Assembly: GCA_949128115.1 (NCBI GenBank)
Contig: OX421962.1
Location: forward strand, 14,087,262 to 14,151,261
Origin: Anaspis maculata
Taxonomy: Eukaryota > Arthropoda > Insecta > Coleoptera > Scraptiidae
Length of the DNA stretch: 64,000 bases
Reading direction: 5' to 3'
Position numbers and translations under genes: made by a program. Shown here piece after piece: positions 45,184-53,979 of this stretch. The first letter of the stretch is position 1. Each line of letters opens with the position of its first letter. The notes below the pieces were generated by a model. That model made no database searches. It was not told where the DNA came from and worked only from the letters and a program-made list of their open reading frames with translations.

Positions 45184-45330
45184 ACCTCGGATTTCACCAA
45201 ACTTTTATCAACGCGATAACTTTATCACTCTGATAGTAACTAGGCAACTGGCCATCCTATTGGCTGGTGCATAGCAACTATCAGCGTGATAGATTTAATC
45301 TGCTCTTGAAATTTTGGTGGAACCCGAGGT
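45184..45330. mobile_element. 147-bp hairpin element
   Basis: ACCTCGGATTTCACCAAA at 45184 is mirrored by TTTGGTGGAACCCGAGGT ending at 45330, and GCGATAACTTTATCACTCTGATAGT-type text pairs with ACTATCAGCGTGATAG. Compact foldback MITE. Confidence 0.75.
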
Positions 45331-45580
45331 CAAGGATGCTCTTCACGTTTTCTTTATCTAAAATAATATTCGGTGCATTATTATAGTTATTATTATCCGG
45401 TAAACGTGGAATGGGGGTGCAGGGGGCACCCCTCAGCAGCGGGTGTGATTGTGCACTCATCTGAACTTCGCCCTAAGTTTGATTTTTCAGTGTTTATTTT
45501 ATTTTAATTTTCATTTCTTATACTTTATTCTGGAAAATCAATAAAGATACAGCTCATTATTATTATTATTATAAATGAGC
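45331..45580 (+). mobile_element. Possible LINE 3' end with (ATT)n tail
   Basis: AATCAATAAAGATACAGCTC followed by about six ATT units (45557-45574) looks like a short 3' end of a LINE with a microsatellite tail, comparable in type to the tail at 26297. Only the 3' region is recognisable. Confidence 0.45.
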
Positions 45581-45665
45581 TCCATAAATCTTGCGTCTTA
45601 TTTCAAATTCAACGCCACAACCCGAATGTGGATTTGAATATGCGAAATGTTTTGGCGGCAGTTAT

Positions 45666-46112
45666 TCATAACTGCAGCTTGCAGCGCTGTTGTTCCAAAT
45701 GTAGTGACATATTGAGGTAAGGAAACAGATCAAACGATCGCTTCTTTTTGGTGGAGAACAGCTTGCACCATTTGAAAGGAAACTGAATAGCGTCGTCCGG
45801 GAGAATTTGAGCGCTGCGCAAGTCCAGCAGAACGTGTCCAAACTTGTCTTTCTTGGAACCGTTGACGGTTACGCAATCGATGCGTAACGGTTGATTGGAC
45901 GAGCGGATTTTGCGCAAGGTTTTCTTGTCGATTTCCCAAATTAGATTGGTGTTGAATGGGGGACCCTCGCCAGGAGCCACCGGGTCAGAGTCGAGGATGC
46001 GACCGTTGAAGTTGGCCGAAATGAAGACCGAGTCGCCCTTGAAAGACTCCATACCCTTGCCTTCTTGGACCGTAAGCACCACGTTCACCACATTGCCTTT
46101 GAGCTGATCCAT
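45666..46112 (-). CDS. CEP120: CEP120-like N-terminal C2-domain fragment
   Basis: The 148-residue product begins MDQLKGNVVNVVLTVQEGKG and contains the phrases ISANFNGRILDSDPV, NTNLIWEIDKKTLRKI, FGHVLLDLRSAQ and KWCKLF, which follow in order the first C2 domain at the N-terminus of the centrosomal protein CEP120 (a centriole-elongation factor). Similarity fades after SLHLE near residue 139, and a stop follows soon after, so only the beginning of a protein of about 1,000 residues is here. It may be the first coding exon, with later exons outside the window, or a partial retrocopy. A LINE of opposite orientation begins within about 15 bases of its ATG, so the native promoter is displaced or the copy is dead. 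Family assignment is from memory. Confidence 0.7.
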   Translation of the reverse strand: MDQLKGNVVNVVLTVQEGKGMESFKGDSVFISANFNGRILDSDPVAPGEGPPFNTNLIWEIDKKTLRKIRSSNQPLRIDCVTVNGSKKDKFGHVLLDLRSAQILPDDAIQFPFKWCKLFSTKKKRSFDLFPYLNMSLHLEQQRCKLQL

Positions 46113-48542
46113 CTCGTCGATAAAAAGTTATACACGTTCAAAAACAAGTTGCGTCAAGCTGTGAGCGAATGTCAGTCACTGTCATATCTCTGCGATAAAA
46201 TTCTGGATAATCCTGATAATTTAACGGATTCCACCTGCGATGTGTGCTCCAAGAGCTTCAAGAACGAATCAGGCCTCAGAATTCATGAGGGCAAGGTTCA
46301 TCGCTCGGTTCATCGCCTGCAACACGATTTTCAACAGTCTTCTCAGACAACTTCGGCCGGTGTCAGTGGAGTACGCTCCAATTTAGGCAGATATTTTCGC
46401 CCAAGATACAAGTATGCTTCAGACGGTGATTCTTCTTTGGACGACGAAGAGGACGACGCTATCCCCAATACAACCTGTGTTAATGTCTCAAGCAGAAATT
46501 GTCTGGAAGGTGCGGCTGTTCACTGCCATATTTGTGGTAATTCCAAGTCCTTCAAGAATGAGTCGGGTCTCAAAATTCATGTGTCCCGTTGCCATCGAGT
46601 CGATAACGAAAAAGAATCCGAGATGTCCTCGAAGGTATCTGACTTCCAAGAAAAGTTATCAAAATTAAAAGCTGAATTACCCATTGTAAGAAGAATCCCC
46701 CGAACAGCCAGAGAAACCGTTGCCAGGAAACTTTCCTATATCATAGACGCTTGTTCTTCAAAAAACAAAAGAGAATTCTGGGAAGAACTGTTTCTCTTCA
46801 CTTATAAAGTGTTACATGTGAGTGATCAGAACCTTTCAAAAACTTCTTTATCGTCTAAAATTCGAGAGAACGTTAAGAAATATGAACTTGCATCCAGCAT
46901 GGGTAAAAATTCCAACAAAACAGCTTCCTGCTCTTTGGAAAAAAAAGTTGAGCTGAAAGTTTTCGACGGTGATTTACGTGGAGCGGTTCGTCTTCTATCG
47001 TCCACCGATAATCACAGCGCAGACGATACCTCATTTTTGTCCATCTTGAAGTCAAAACATCCTCAACCATCACGCCCTCCTGCCCTACCTGTCGCTCCAA
47101 CTGATGTTCAGACCATATCAGCATCAGAAGTAGACGTCCTGGAAGCTATAAGATCTTTTCCTTGTGGCTCTGCTGGGGGTATGGATGGATTAACCCCTCA
47201 ACACTTGAAGGACCTCACTGCGAAGTCATTAGGAGAGGCTGGTCGGATGCTGTTACGCTCATTAACTATATTGATGAATTTATTGCTCTCTGGGAAAGTC
47301 GTCGCTGAGTTTTTACCTTTTCTTTATGGCGCTTCTTTAATAGCTCTTAAAAAGAAAGATGGAGGCGTGCGTCCCATTGCCATTGGCAGTACTCTAAGAA
47401 GACTGTGCTCGAAGATTGTGTGCTCTAAGATAAAATCGGTTCTAGGTACTAAACTTCGTCCACTCCAGTTGGGATTTGGAACAAAAGGTGGTGCAGAGGC
47501 AGCAGCTCATTCCATCAGAACCTATTTCAAAAATTCTAAAAATAGTGAAGTAATTGTAAAAATCGATTTAAGGAATGCCTTCAACTCCATTGAGCGGGAT
47601 TCTCTCTTAACGGCTGTGAAAGAAAGTATCCCTTCTGCTTTTCAATACCTTTTCCAATGCTACTCGCAACCCACTAACCTGTTTTACAAGAACACTATTA
47701 TCGAGTCATCTGTTGGATGCCAGCAGGGCGACCCTTTGGGCCCTGCAATTTTTAGCTTGGGCATTCATAAAATAATTGAACGCATTACTTCAGAATGTAA
47801 CATCTGGTACTTAGACGATGGTACCCTAGGCGGTCAGGCTCACGTCGTAATCCAAGACTTGAAATACGTTATCGAAAGTTTCAAAAAAATCGGTCTATCA
47901 CTGAATTTTGATAAGTGCGAACTAATTTTTCTCGATAATGTTTCTTTAGAAAGGAGACTAGAAATTTTGCAAGATATAAATTTGGTTGTACCCAACATAA
48001 AAGTTCTCAACAACGACGAGTTTTTTATTTTGGGTACTCCCCTTACAACAGAATCTCTACACAATCTTTTTGATTTAAAAATTGAAAAAATTGAGTACTT
48101 TATGGAACGTTTGCGCGGTATTCAACCGCATGTTGCTTTCCACTTGCTTAAATCTTGCTTCTGGATTCCACGTTTCACTTATTTTCTCAGATCCAGTCCA
48201 ACCTTTTTATTCCCTGATCTCCTTTCTAAATTGGATTCATTTATCCGTGCAAGTTTGCAGCAAATTCTCAATATAAATTTAAACGATCTTTGCTGGCAGC
48301 AAGCCTTATTGCCAATTAATTCCGGGGGATTGGGTGTTCGTAGCGCCTCGGACTTAGCTCTTCCAACTTTCATTTCTTCTGTAAACAGCACTTTCGACCT
48401 CATCGGTACAATTGTTTCCCCGTCACTTGGTGAATTTGAGGTTGACTGCAGGAGGCAATTAATCGTTGGACTGCGTTGCTACCCGATACACCCTTACCCT
48501 TGGATCCTGGCTCTCAAAGCAGTTGGGACTTCCCTTTGTTAA
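46113..48542 (+). CDS. RLE-LINE protein, part 1: C2H2 fingers and RT
   Basis: This is the DNA-binding and polymerase part. Counting from the in-frame ATG at 46065: finger 1 C58-x2-C61-x12-H74-x4-H79; finger 2 C154-x2-C157-x14-H172-x4-H177; RT entry GGMDGLTPQHL (about 371); motif A KIDLRNAFNSI (about 500); motif B GCQQGDPLGPA (about 552); motif C WYLDDG (about 580, Leu in place of the usual Ala of YADD); then LNFDKCELIF (about 613) and a thumb/linker. The first 16 codons are read from the antisense of the neighbouring CEP120-like segment, so I start the element at about 46113. The frame ends at 48542 after a shift near 48480-48540. The fold should bind the target DNA and prime cDNA from a nicked end. 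Confidence 0.88.
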   Translation, partial: LVDKKLYTFKNKLRQAVSECQSLSYLCDKILDNPDNLTDSTCDVCSKSFKNESGLRIHEGKVHRSVHRLQHDFQQSSQTTSAGVSGVRSNLGRYFRPRYKYASDGDSSLDDEEDDAIPNTTCVNVSSRNCLEGAAVHCHICGNSKSFKNESGLKIHVSRCHRVDNEKESEMSSKVSDFQEKLSKLKAELPIVRRIPRTARETVARKLSYIIDACSSKNKREFWEELFLFTYKVLHVSDQNLSKTSLSSKIRENVKKYELASSMGKNSNKTASCSLEKKVELKVFDGDLRGAVRLLSSTDNHSADDTSFLSILKSKHPQPSRPPALPVAPTDVQTISASEVDVLEAIRSFPCGSAGGMDGLTPQHLKDLTAKSLGEAGRMLLRSLTILMNLLLSGKVVAEFLPFLYGASLIALKKKDGGVRPIAIGSTLRRLCSKIVCSKIKSVLGTKLRPLQLGFGTKGGAEAAAHSIRTYFKNSKNSEVIVKIDLRNAFNSIERDSLLTAVKESIPSAFQYLFQCYSQPTNLFYKNTIIESSVGCQQGDPLGPAIFSLGIHKIIERITSECNIWYLDDGTLGGQAHVVIQDLKYVIESFKKIGLSLNFDKCELIFLDNVSLERRLEILQDINLVVPNIKVLNNDEFFILGTPLTTESLHNLFDLKIEKIEYFMERLRGIQPHVAFHLLKSCFWIPRFTYFLRSSPTFLFPDLLSKLDSFIRASLQQILNINLNDLCWQQALLPINSGGLGVRSASDLALPTFISSVNSTFDLIGTIVSPSLGEFEVDCRRQLIVGLRCYPIHPYPWILALKAVGTSLC

Positions 48543-49312
48543 AGGATAGGTTTGATAGCTTACTTTCATCAGCTTCAGAATCTGACAAAGCACGTCTCCT
48601 GGCTTGCTCGAGAAAGGAGTCCGGTGCTTGGCTAAAGGCCTATCCTTCTACCCACTTAGGGACGTTACTAGATAAGCATACGTTGAGGATATCGTTAGCC
48701 TTACGCTTGGGCGCCGAGGTTTGCCAGCCACACTCCTGCGTCTGTGGAGTTGATGTGAGTGCCCAAGGTATTCATGGCCTATCCTGTCCAAGAAGCGCAG
48801 GTAGAATCTCAAGGCATTCTGCCTTAAACAACACCATAAAGCGCTCTCTGGCTTCAGTTGACATTCCATCCATCTTAGAACCTCCCGGATTGAGCAGATC
48901 TGATGGTAAAAGACCGGATGGAATGTCACTGATTCCTTGGTCAAAGGGGCGAGCCCTCGTCTGGGATGCAACATGTGTCGATACACTTGCCCCTTCACAT
49001 GTGGCCTTTTCATCTGTGTCAGCCGGAGCTGCTGCCTCCAAAGCAGTAACAGAAAAGGTCCGCAAATACTCTGTGCTGTCTAACCACTTTGAATTTCTGG
49101 CTTTCGCTGTAGAAACATTTGGAACTTGGTCCTCTGATGCACTCGACTTTGCCAATTCTTTAGGTAAACTTTTGATTGACAAGTCGGGTGACATCAGAGC
49201 CAAGTCCTTTTTTATGCAGCGAATCAATCTAGAGATTCAAAGGGGTAATTCAGCCAGTATTTTGGGGACCTTCGACAATGGTCCTGGATTGGACGAGGTC
49301 TTTTATTTATAA
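48476..49312 (+). CDS. RLE-LINE protein, part 2: CCHC and restriction-like endonuclease
   Basis: This continues the same protein in another frame, with no natural start. Visible motifs: LGTLLDKHTLRISLALRLGA (61-80); a CxC...H...C knuckle, C88, C90, H100, C104 (CVCGVDVSAQGIHGLSC); RHSALNN (113); then E135, KRPDGMSL (P147, D148) and VWDATCVDT (D164), the PD...DxT arrangement of this endonuclease family; ending in AVETFG and LGKLLIDKSGD-type text to the stop at 49312. Catalytic acidic residues appear retained. A single base insertion or deletion near 48480-48540 would account for the split from part 1. The downstream AATAAA fits a polyadenylation signal. Confidence 0.88.
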   Translation: MLPDTPLPLDPGSQSSWDFPLLKDRFDSLLSSASESDKARLLACSRKESGAWLKAYPSTHLGTLLDKHTLRISLALRLGAEVCQPHSCVCGVDVSAQGIHGLSCPRSAGRISRHSALNNTIKRSLASVDIPSILEPPGLSRSDGKRPDGMSLIPWSKGRALVWDATCVDTLAPSHVAFSSVSAGAAASKAVTEKVRKYSVLSNHFEFLAFAVETFGTWSSDALDFANSLGKLLIDKSGDIRAKSFFMQRINLEIQRGNSASILGTFDNGPGLDEVFYL

Positions 49313-49385
49313 TTCTACTGTTCCCTTTTACGCATTATTTATAATTATGTTGTACAATCTCTTTACATCTTCAATAAATTATGAT

Positions 49386-49559
49386 GTATGAAGCCAACAC
49401 TGCCTTCAATTACCCTCAGTTGATTTGTAAGTGGGTTTTCCCCACAGTGAATCTCAAGAATTATATTTGAATTATTCAGATTTATTTCAGAAACGCCTCT
49501 TTCTGGTTTACGTCAAATCATAGGCTCAGTGACAACCGTAGATGAATTCGTCAGATCTT
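49386..49559. other. Short linker
   Basis: This includes the perfect small hairpin GTGGGTTTTCCCCAC (49432-49446). No gene. Confidence 0.4.
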
Positions 49560-50455
49560 CGGATTATCTCAAAACACCAACCTCAATGATGTCACTTGCG
49601 ATCAGATGGAAGAAGCTGATGGCAGGATATTTCTTCATGTCATGGACATGGTAATTCTCGATACTGAAAACGTCCCCATTCCAAGTTCCGATACAGACGT
49701 CGTAGTCCTAGCGATCTCCTACAACTTCGACATAAAAAGCGTCGGCCTCAGCCAATTACGGATTCTCTATGGTACCTCCAAGCATTACAGACACTTAGCA
49801 ATCCATTCAATTGCAGAAGCTCTTGGAGAGTCCAGATCCGTAGCTCAGCGTGGTTTCCACGCCTACATAGATTGTGATAGCGTTTCGTTTTTTAGTTGTT
49901 AGAAAGACAAAAAGACGGGTGGAGTGCTTGAAAATATATTTACACCGATGCATTCACACCTTTAGCTCGTCCTCCTGCACATCCTCTCACTGAGGATACA
50001 CTGAAGACCTCGGAAGAAAACACAGTCCGCATGTATGGAGTGTGTGATCCTCAGTGTATCACTGTAGATCAGGTTCGCAAAAACCTATTTGCCACAGAGA
50101 ATCGACCTTTGGCCCTGTGGTCCTCCGACATCTGGTGCCCTAGTACAGCATGCTCGACGAGCCGCTTACCAGGCTGCTCAGTTGTGGGGACAAGCCACGT
50201 CCACTAGCCAGTGTGACACAACTCCAGAAGGATTGGGTTGGGCACTCCAAAATGATAAGTGGGAACCATCAGTATGGTCTCAGTTATAGGAAGTGTGGAG
50301 TGCTTGTCATGCCTTGGACCGATGTGGCTGCAAGACTGGTTGCCAAACTATGCAATGTAAATGCAAAAGAAATCGGCTACCCTGCACTCTTAGTTGCAAG
50401 AGCTGTAAAGGAGGCTGCACCAACAAAAACTATGCCTCCAGTTTTTTTTTTATAA
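49560..50455 (+). pseudogene. Broken copy of a multicopy gene family with CXC Cys-rich tail
   Basis: At 49606-49902 the translation follows a family I know from many animal genomes: MEEADGRIFLHV, PSSDTDVVVLAISY, LYGTSKHYRHLAIHSIAEAL and FHAYIDCDSVSFF (usually HAFTGCDT). Two stops and shifts follow, then PPTSGALVQHARRAAYQAAQ with LWGQ (50109-50200), DKWEP, and at 50290-50440 a run of closely spaced cysteines (CGCKTGCQ, MQCKCKRN, TLSCKSCKGGC) like the CXC motif of tesmin/TSO1. The modules are in the normal order, so this is one decayed gene copy. Function of the family is unclear; a transposon-related origin is suspected because of copy number. Confidence 0.8.
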
Positions 50456-50689
50456 ATTTGGAGGAAAGCATAGGTACTAGAAGCCCCAATAATCACTTTT
50501 CAGTTCAGGACTTGATCCTACGATTGGTTCAGCTGATCCAGGGAACAGTGTGCAACAAATTATTGCGAATAATATGTAACTGCATATTTCTTCATTAGAA
50601 AAATATTGAAAAAAATTGCCTTCTATGCTTCCTTCATTCAATAACTCCCTTCAGATATCTCGAATGTTATTTTAGATGAAGAAAAAGGA
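50456..50689. other. Short AT-rich stretch
   Basis: Nothing recognised. Confidence 0.4.
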
Positions 50690-50841
50690 AAGAGCGCCCC
50701 AAAATTAGTCGGTTTAGACACGCGACAAGCTTATTTTCAAATCAGATGAAATTTTGCTAAATACGCGGCCATATTTTAAAAATGGCGCCCAAAAATGAAA
50801 AAATAACTGTACTTATCTTGTGACGTACTATTGTAGACAAA
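50690..50841 (-). repeat. Interspersed repeat X, copy 2 (partial)
   Basis: AATTAGTCGGTTT, TTTTCAAATCAGATGAAATT and GGCCATATTTTAAAAATGGC are the reverse of 45080-45175. Its end, GTACTATTGTAGACAAAAAA, is shared (reversed) with copy 3 at about 55535. It is cut at 50842 by the TIR element. Confidence 0.8.
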
Positions 50842-51585
50842 AAAAGCTGAACGACAGATGAATGACTTTTCTAATTTTTGAGCTGTGAATCAGCTTTACT
50901 GTCATCAAGAATATGCCACCCATAACCAATAATGCTTTGTTATTTTCTGTGTCAAACGGGACAGAATGTTCAATGAATCTGTTAGAGTGCAAATTATTCC
51001 TTGTGGAGAGTGGTATCGCGTGGAAGACGGTAGCAGACCTTCTCAGTAACAGGAAAGGGACGGTTTACAACGTTATGTGCAGGTGGCGGAAAAATTCAAC
51101 GCTGACACGGCAACCAGGTTCTGGCAGACGCAAAGCTATACTGGCTATACTACCGAAGCCGAAGATCAAGCATTGATCCAAATGTGTCCAGATCACGGTA
51201 TGTCGGTATGTCCAGATGCTAGAGGACGATTCGTTCGCCAATGTTCGACATGCTGCGAGCCGCTTAAATTTCCCTACAATCAAAAGGCAACGGACCGCCA
51301 TTGCCATGTACTCGTAGCCATATTACATGGAATCAACCAGCACGAAGTCACCGTGTTGCGGGCTCGTGTTGATACAGTGGGTAGAAATCTCAGTGGAAAT
51401 GATCCATTTTTATCTTCACCTTCTTCTACTCCTGGTTCATAGCTACAAAGAAATCAAAGACACAACTGACGTTGTCTTGTGACTCAAAAAAATAACTGGC
51501 ATTTTGTCATGGGCTTGTCAAAAATGATAATCCTAAAGGGCCTTCTACACAATTTGAAAAGTCATTCATCTGTCGTTCAGCTTTT
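50842..51585 (+). mobile_element. 744-bp Tc1-like relic with 30-bp TIRs
   Basis: AAAAGCTGAACGACAGATGA and ten further bases (50842-50871) recur reversed at 51556-51585 without mismatch. Inside, the plus strand encodes N-terminal fragments of a Tc1/mariner-type transposase: SGIAWKTVADLLSNRKGTVY with NVMCRW (helix-turn-helix, 51005-51095), TRQPGSGRRKA (51105-51140), then TTEAEDQALIQM in a shifted frame. The catalytic DDE region is absent, so this is an internally deleted, non-autonomous copy. Pristine TIRs with a decayed interior suggest mobilisation in trans. Confidence 0.82.
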
Positions 51586-51590
51586 ACTTT

Positions 51591-53808
51591 TAGGCCAGTC
51601 AAATTAGAACAAATTTTTCCGTTTGAGGGAAAAAACTGTTGGAGTTTTGGAAAGTTGACAGTAATGTCCGGTAAGGTGTACTGTTAAACATACTAAAAGT
51701 CCCCAACTCTACCTATTGAGCTCGAGCCGCCATCTTGGAAAAATGGTCCTTCGATCCAATTTTCTGCTCATATTCCGCTAATCATCAAAGATATTCAATT
51801 AAGTTTCATGAAAAATCGAGGCTATAAAATTGCCCACAAAAATTGTTTCATACCGATTTTTTTCTCGTATATGTTGATATTAATAAAATTAATTTAACAA
51901 AAAAAAAATCAAAAAATTAGCGATTTTTTGCCTATGGCTAAAGATATTGTCTTCAAAATTTGTGAAGATGTTGGCAGTTCACATCAAAGCTAAACGTGAC
52001 AGTTGAGATAGAAAAAAAAATTGCGAAAATATTTTTTTATTTTTTTTTCAAATTAAGCAAAATATTGATTTTCGAGTTTGACATTTCCAACAGGGCGGAG
52101 TGAAGGTTTCAATCGAACATGAATCAGTTTTGATATTTACATATTGTAAGACAAGATTTCATCAGTATTGTGCCTTCACGAGCTTCTGGAATGCTCGATA
52201 TGAATTAAACTAAAAGAATAATATCTAAGTCCAAAAAGTGTTGTCGATTGGTTATGAAGGAAACATTTTGAAACAAAAGACATCAGCAAAGGATATACAG
52301 GAGATCCAAAGGTTATTCAACTGTATATGAGCCCCATATTGATGTGCCTTATCCAAAATAGTACAAAAGAATCAATCAAAATGTTAAAATCCACCCTGTA
52401 TAACAAAAAGTAACGATACAAAATTGAAGTAGTAAAGCGTACCTGGTGCCAAAAATACAGCCTTTACATTGCTGAAAAAAAGAACAAAATTGATCGATTT
52501 ATTTGGAAGTTATTAGTCCTCAAACTTGACTTTACAAATTTCAGCCAGTGAAATAGGGAAAAGTAGAGAGAAGTAACTGTCGGAGTTTCAGGATTTTGAC
52601 AGGGATGTTCGCTAAGATATACTAATAAACATACTAAAAGTCCCCGCCACTACCTGTTGTGCTCGAGCCGCCATCTTGGAAAAATGATAATAAATTTGAT
52701 CGAAGGACCATTATTTCAAGATGGCGGCTCAAGCGCAACAGGTACTGGCGGGGACTTTTAGTATGTTTATTAGTATACTTCAGCGAACATCCCTGTCAAA
52801 TTTCTGAAACTCCGACAGTTACTTCTCTCTACTTTTCCAAATTTCACTGGCTGAAATTTGTAAAGTCAAGTTTGAGGACTAATAACTTTCAAATAAATCG
52901 ATCAATTTTGTTCTTTTTTTCAGCAATGTAAAGGCTGTATTTTTGGCACCAGGTACGCTTTACTACTTCAATTTTGTATCGTTACTTTTTGTTATACAGG
53001 GTGGACTTTAACATTTTGATTGATTCTTTTGTACTATTTTGGATAAGGCACATCAATATGGGGCTCATATACAGTTGAATAACCTTTGGACCTCCTGTAT
53101 ATCCTTTGCTGATGTCTTTTGTTTCAAAATGTTTCCTTTATAACCGAGTTTATAACCAATCGACAACACTTTTTGGACTTAGATATTATTCTTTTAGTTT
53201 AATTCATATCGAGCATTCCAGAAGCTCGTGAAGGCACAATACTGATGAAATCTTGTCTTACAATATGTAAATATCAAAACTGATTCATGTTCGATTGAAA
53301 CCTTCACTCTGCCCTGTTGGAAATGTCAAACTCGAAAATCAATATTTTGCTTAATTTGAAAAAAAAATAAAAAAATATTTTCGCAATTTTTTTTTTGTAT
53401 CTCAACTGTCACGTTTAGCTTTGATGTGAACTGCCAACATCTTCACAAATTTTGAAGACAATATCTTTAGCCAAAGGCAAAAAATCGCTAATTTTTTGAT
53501 TTTTTTTTTGTTAAATTAATTTTATTAATATCAACATATACGAGAAAAAAATCGGTATGGAACAATTTTTGTGGGCAATTTTATAGCCTTGATTTTTAAT
53601 GAAACCTAATTGAATATCTCTGATGATTAGCGCAATATAAGCAGAAAACTGGATCGAAGGACCATTTTTCCAAGATGGCGGCTCGAGCTCAATAGGTAGA
53701 GTTGGGGACTTTTAGTATGTTTATCAGTACACCTTACCGGACATTGCTGTCAAATTTCCAAAACTCCAACAGTTTTTTCCCTCCAGCTTTTCTTATTTGA
53801 CTGGCCTA
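51591..53808. mobile_element. 2.2-kb near-perfect palindrome, TA-bounded
   Basis: TAGGCCAGTCAAATTAGAA at 51591 is mirrored by TTATTTGACTGGCCTA ending at 53808; the centre is near 52699 with a loop of about 20 bases. The arms, about 1.1 kb each, are closely complementary. In each arm a segment of about 130 bases occurs twice in direct order: around 51640-51770 and around 52575-52690, each with ACATACTAAAAGTCCCC then CTCGAGCCGCCATCTTGG. The right arm has both reversed. No coding. A TACAGGGTGG-type end at about 52400 and its mirror at about 52996 face inward. Consistent with a foldback DNA element or a long-hairpin RNA locus. Confidence 0.92.
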
Positions 53809-53937
53809 TTTCCCGGCCCACCCACGAACACGGAGGGAAAGTATTGTAATCGTGCAGAAAAAAAGTTTCGAGATTTCACCGGATATATCCGTTTTGAGGT
53901 CCTTCAAGACGATTAAGACCATTTTCAGAATGATGTC

Positions 53938-53979
<42 letters not shown>

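Larger units (their letters stand above)
46113..49385 (+). mobile_element. R2-superfamily (RLE) LINE, 5'-truncated
   Basis: This plus-strand element has N-terminal C2H2 fingers, a reverse transcriptase, and a C-terminal CCHC plus PD-(D/E)xK-like endonuclease, the order used by restriction-like-endonuclease LINEs. The 3' end is near AATAAATTATG at 49371-49381, without a clear poly(A). The open frame runs in from the antisense of the CEP120-like segment, showing the true 5' end is missing. One frameshift divides the coding region. Confidence 0.88.

Noticed and set aside
49432..49446. Histone-like 3' stem-loop GTGGGTTTTCCCCAC
   Set aside because: Sequence and context do not match the histone mRNA stem-loop, and no histone gene is present.
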